From: Amycolatopsis sp. CA-128772
Lineage (GTDB): Bacteria > Actinomycetota > Actinomycetes > Mycobacteriales > Pseudonocardiaceae
Reading direction: 5' to 3'
NCBI RefSeq assembly: GCF_002904295.1
Contig: NZ_PPHG01000096.1
Location: 62,001-126,000 of the forward strand
Length of the DNA: 64,000 bases
Shown here: piece by piece, positions 61,921 through 64,000 of the stretch
How positions within the stretch are numbered: position 1 is the stretch's first letter
How the letters are laid out: each line of letters starts with the position of its first letter
The notes under the pieces: model-generated
What the model was told of the DNA's origin: nothing
The model's database searches: none
Seen by the model: the letters and a program-made list of their open reading frames with translations, nothing else
Position numbers and translations under genes: made by a program

Positions 61921-62361
61921 ATGCCCGTCCGCGACGCCGTCTTCGAAGACATCGAGGAAATCTGCGCGCTCATCGAGGAGCACGCCGTCTACGAGGACAA
62001 CCACGACCTGAAGCTGGACCGCGCCGAGCTGAGCGGTCACCTGTTCGGGCCGGACCCGAAGGCGTGGGTGCTGATCGCGACCCCGCCCGGCGAGCCCGCC
62101 GTGGTGGCCGGCTTCGCCTTCTGCAGCTGGAACTTCTCCACCTGGGAAGCCCGGCCGGGGATCTGGCTGGACGACCTGTTCGTGCGCCCGGCGCACCGCC
62201 GCCACGGCCTCGGCGGCGAGCTGCTCGACGAGCTGCGCAACCGCACGACCGGGCGCGTCGAGTGGGACATGCAGGAGGGCAACGAAAAGGGCCAGGCGTT
62301 CTACGCCCAGCTCGGCGCCGAGCCGGTCCCGGGCTGGATCCGCTACCGCTGGCGGCCGTGA
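61921..62361 (+). CDS. GNAT-family N-acetyltransferase
   Basis: A 146-residue acetyltransferase. The acetyl-CoA motif is IWLDDLFVRPAHRRHGLGGELLDEL (about 80-104), and VEWDMQEGNEKGQAFYAQLGAE is motif B. The arrangement resembles small-molecule (diamine/thialysine-type) GNAT enzymes; substrate unknown. ATG with GGGAGGCGAG upstream. The DtxR/MntR gene follows after 40 bp. Confidence 0.88.
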   Translation: MPVRDAVFEDIEEICALIEEHAVYEDNHDLKLDRAELSGHLFGPDPKAWVLIATPPGEPAVVAGFAFCSWNFSTWEARPGIWLDDLFVRPAHRRHGLGGELLDELRNRTTGRVEWDMQEGNEKGQAFYAQLGAEPVPGWIRYRWRP

Positions 62362-62401
62362 ACTTTCACGAGAAAGAACCCGGCCCCGTATCGTATGCGG
62401 T

Positions 62402-63085
62402 ATGGGAGATGGTTCGGTCCGGAGGTCCTCGTCGGTCGAGGACTACGTCCGGGTGATCTACGGCCTGGTCGAGCGGGGTGAGGCGGTCACCAACACGTCG
62501 CTCGCCGGCCGGCTGGAGGTCAGCCCGTCCTCGGCGTCGGGGATGGTCACGAAGCTGTCCCAGCTGGGCCTGGTCACCCACGTGCCGTACCGCGGCATCG
62601 AGCTGACCGCCGACGGCCGCCTCCTGGCGCGCTCGGTGCTCCGCCGGCACCGGCTGATCGAGACGTACCTGGTGTCGGAGCTCGGCTACACGTGGGACGA
62701 GGTCCACGCGGAGGCGGACGCGCTGGAGCACGCGGTGTCGGACAGGCTGGTCGAGCGCATCGCCGCCAAGCTGGGCAACCCGGTCCGCGACCCCCACGGC
62801 GACCCGATCCCGGCCCCGGACGGCAGCGTGGAGGAGCTCCCGGTCCGCATCCTGGACGACCTCCAGCCGGGCGCGGTGGGCGAGATCGTCCGGGTCTGGG
62901 ACACGGACCCGGAGCTGCTGCGGTACCTGACGGAACACGCGATCAATCTGGGCGAACGCATCGAGGTCGTGGAGCGCCAGCCGTTCGGGGGCCCGATGGT
63001 GGTGAAGGTGGGCTCGCCGCCCGACGCGGCTACGCACGCCATCGGCAAGGAGATCGCGCAGGCGTTGTCGGTCACCCTGCGCTGA
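62402..63085 (+). CDS. DtxR/MntR-family metal-dependent repressor
   Basis: A 227-residue regulator. The N-terminal winged helix (about 10-70; VEDYVRVIYGLVERGEAVTNTSLAGRLEVSPSSASGMVTKL) is followed by the metal/dimer domain (LLARSVLRRHRLIETYLVSELGYTWDEVHAEADALEHAVSDRL), with His/Glu ligands, and a C-terminal SH3-like FeoA domain. It resembles mycobacterial MntR/SirR. It likely controls manganese or iron transport genes outside the window. The start lies 13 bp after TATCGT, suggesting a leaderless transcript. Confidence 0.9.
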   Translation: MGDGSVRRSSSVEDYVRVIYGLVERGEAVTNTSLAGRLEVSPSSASGMVTKLSQLGLVTHVPYRGIELTADGRLLARSVLRRHRLIETYLVSELGYTWDEVHAEADALEHAVSDRLVERIAAKLGNPVRDPHGDPIPAPDGSVEELPVRILDDLQPGAVGEIVRVWDTDPELLRYLTEHAINLGERIEVVERQPFGGPMVVKVGSPPDAATHAIGKEIAQALSVTLR

Positions 63086-63093
63086 CCCGGTTC

Positions 63094-63239
63094 CCGCGCG
63101 CCCACCACCGCCTACCGCTACCCGCACGAAGCCATCACCGCCCCCACCCCGACCTGCACCAGGTCCTGGCACAACGCCGGGCTGCCGGCGACACCCCACC
63201 TCGTCCTCACCCGCCACCAACACCACGGCCGCTACTGAG
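63094..63239 (+). pseudogene. Possible remnant of an HNH/DUF222-type protein end
   Basis: The 146 bp after the DtxR gene read as Pro/His/Thr-rich coding-like sequence (TAYRYPHEAITAPTP, then a TGA at 63237), resembling the Pro-rich tail of DUF222/HNH endonucleases. There is no start or catalytic domain. Reading frames do not agree across the segment. This is a weak call from composition only. Confidence 0.25.
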
Positions 63240-63244
63240 AAGCC

Positions 63245-63385
63245 CCCAATGTGGCGTTGGGTGCGTCCTGCGCACCCAATGTGGCGTTGGGTGCGTCCAG
63301 CGCACCCAATGTGGCGTTGGGTGCGTCCAGCGCACCCAACGTGGCGTTCGGTGCGTCAGACGCAACCAACGCCACATTGGGGCGC
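63245..63385. repeat. 30-bp tandem repeat array (four units) with terminal inverted copy
   Basis: Units at 63245, 63275, 63305 and 63335 are each exactly 30 bp. The first three differ at one base, the fourth at several. Each junction forms a hairpin: CGCACCCAA, loop TGTGGCG, TTGGGTGCG. The last 17-21 bp (from 63365) are an inverted partial copy, ACCAACGCCACATTGGG. Both strands are open because 30 bp is ten codons, but no start with a ribosome site exists. Intergenic; not coding as far as seen. Confidence 0.85.
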
Positions 63386-63475
63386 TTGGGGCGCTCGGGA
63401 CGGCGAGAGGCGTACGCGCGGGTGACGTCATGAAGCGGATGTGGTGACCACTCCCCGCCCGCGACCATGGCCCGC

Positions 63476-64000
63476 ATGAAACCCTTCCGCTTCGGCATCG
63501 TCGCCGGTTACTCGCCCGATCTCACCTCGTGGACCGCCCAGGCCGAGCGAATCGAGAAGCTCGGCTTCGACACCCTGCTCGCCACCGATCCCGTCGGCAC
63601 CGCCGATCCCTTCGTGCTGCTCGGGGCCGCCGCCGCGGTGACCCTCGACCTCACCGTCGGCACCTTCGTGCTCGCCGATCCCTTCCGCGACGCCGAAGCG
63701 CTCGACTGGCAGGTGCAGACCCTGCACCAGCAGACCCGCGGCCGGTTCGAGCTCGGGCTGGGTGCCGGGCGGCCCGGGGCCGATGCGCACGCGAAGAGCC
63801 TGGGCCGGGAGTTCCCCGCACCGGGTGAGCGCATCACACGGATGGCCGCCACCATCGAACACCTCAAGCGGCACGCCGACCGGCCGCGGTTGGTGCTTGC
63901 CGGCGGGGGGCCGAAAATGCTGGCGCTCGCCGCGCAAGAAGCCGACACCGTCACCTTCGGCTGGGCGCCTCGGACGACCGAAGCCGAGGCGGAGTCCATT
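63476..64000 (+). CDS. Luciferase-like monooxygenase (LLM class, F420-type), 3-prime end outside window
   Basis: The 175 visible codons begin at an ATG and run off the right edge. The N-terminus FRFGIVAGYSPDLTSWTAQAERIEKLGFDTLLATDPVG is the LLM barrel start; LTVGTFVLADPFRDAEALDWQVQTLHQQTRGRFELGLGAG is the cofactor region. Such proteins use F420 or FMN to oxidise or reduce unknown substrates. ATG 63467, three codons upstream, is an alternative start. The gene follows the repeat array, and no ribosome site is clear. Confidence 0.88.
   Translation, partial: MKPFRFGIVAGYSPDLTSWTAQAERIEKLGFDTLLATDPVGTADPFVLLGAAAAVTLDLTVGTFVLADPFRDAEALDWQVQTLHQQTRGRFELGLGAGRPGADAHAKSLGREFPAPGERITRMAATIEHLKRHADRPRLVLAGGGPKMLALAAQEADTVTFGWAPRTTEAEAESI

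Noticed and set aside
63245..63385. CRISPR array
   Set aside because: The 30-bp units are adjacent without spacers and are self-complementary; there are no cas genes.
63232..63498. Repeat protein encoded by the 30-bp array (ten-residue repeats on either strand)
   Set aside because: Openness follows from the 30-bp period; no ribosome site or conserved flanking domain supports translation.

Overview
The window is very GC-rich actinobacterial DNA, most like a Pseudonocardiaceae chromosome of the Amycolatopsis type. This assignment is inferred from gene content: a mycothiol-dependent alcohol dehydrogenase of the MscR type, a stand-alone actinobacterial integration host factor (mIHF), an F420-type luciferase-like protein, a ureABCFGD cluster without ureE, many TetR regulators, and frequent GTG/TTG starts with GTGA, ATGA or TTGA stop/start overlaps. 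No rRNA, tRNA or CRISPR array was seen.

Layout. 1-4.1 kb (minus): truncated serine hydrolase, then a NarL-type response regulator, sensor kinase and two-gene ABC exporter forming one overlapping operon. 4.2-6.5 kb: EphD-like hydrolase/SDR fusion with its TetR. 6.5-12.3 kb: citrate synthase 2 facing away from the urease operon. 12.4-18.9 kb: secreted lipase/TetR pair, NCS1 permease with a cysteine-rich tail, pdxH, an MFS transporter and a lipoprotein. 18.9-27.4 kb: tandem lactonase-like metallo-beta-lactamase genes, aldose epimerase, GNAT protein, amidohydrolase, acyl-CoA dehydrogenase with TetR, and a sugar kinase. 27.6-33.3 kb: main citrate synthase, photolyase, and a four-gene XRE/membrane protein/ABC operon. 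33.3-38.9 kb: glpD, TetR, an alkyl-DHAP-synthase-like flavoprotein and mscR, an arrangement recalling M. tuberculosis Rv2249c-Rv2251 and Rv2259. 39-42.1 kb: ECF41-type sigma factor with its carboxymuconolactone decarboxylase partner, C39-like peptidase, thioesterase.

42.2-43.7 kb is the most foreign-looking part. A broken SIR2-like gene and a small unknown gene lie between two perfect 20-bp direct repeats, one of which is the 3-prime end of the neighbouring metallophosphoesterase gene. 46.2-46.3 kb holds five phased palindromes that closely match the classical tet operator, between a TetR repressor and a small membrane protein of unknown function.

46.7-49.7 kb: sugar ABC importer (two permeases and a binding protein). 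49.8-55.1 kb: fatty-acyl-CoA ligase, mihF, isochorismate synthase, phosphopantetheinyl transferase and an M91-like peptidase carrying an N-terminal motif seen in contractile-injection cargo. 55.3-61.5 kb: acyl-CoA dehydrogenase, TetR, acyl-CoA ligase, enoyl-CoA hydratase and an amidohydrolase. 61.5-64 kb: TfoX-like protein, GNAT protein, DtxR/MntR regulator, a hairpin tandem-repeat array and a luciferase-like gene cut by the window end.

Functionally the region mixes nitrogen supply (urease, NCS1 permease with GlnR-like sites), acyl-CoA and glycerolipid metabolism, entry to the TCA cycle and small transport operons. Most are controlled by adjacent TetR proteins whose likely operators are visible as inverted repeats.
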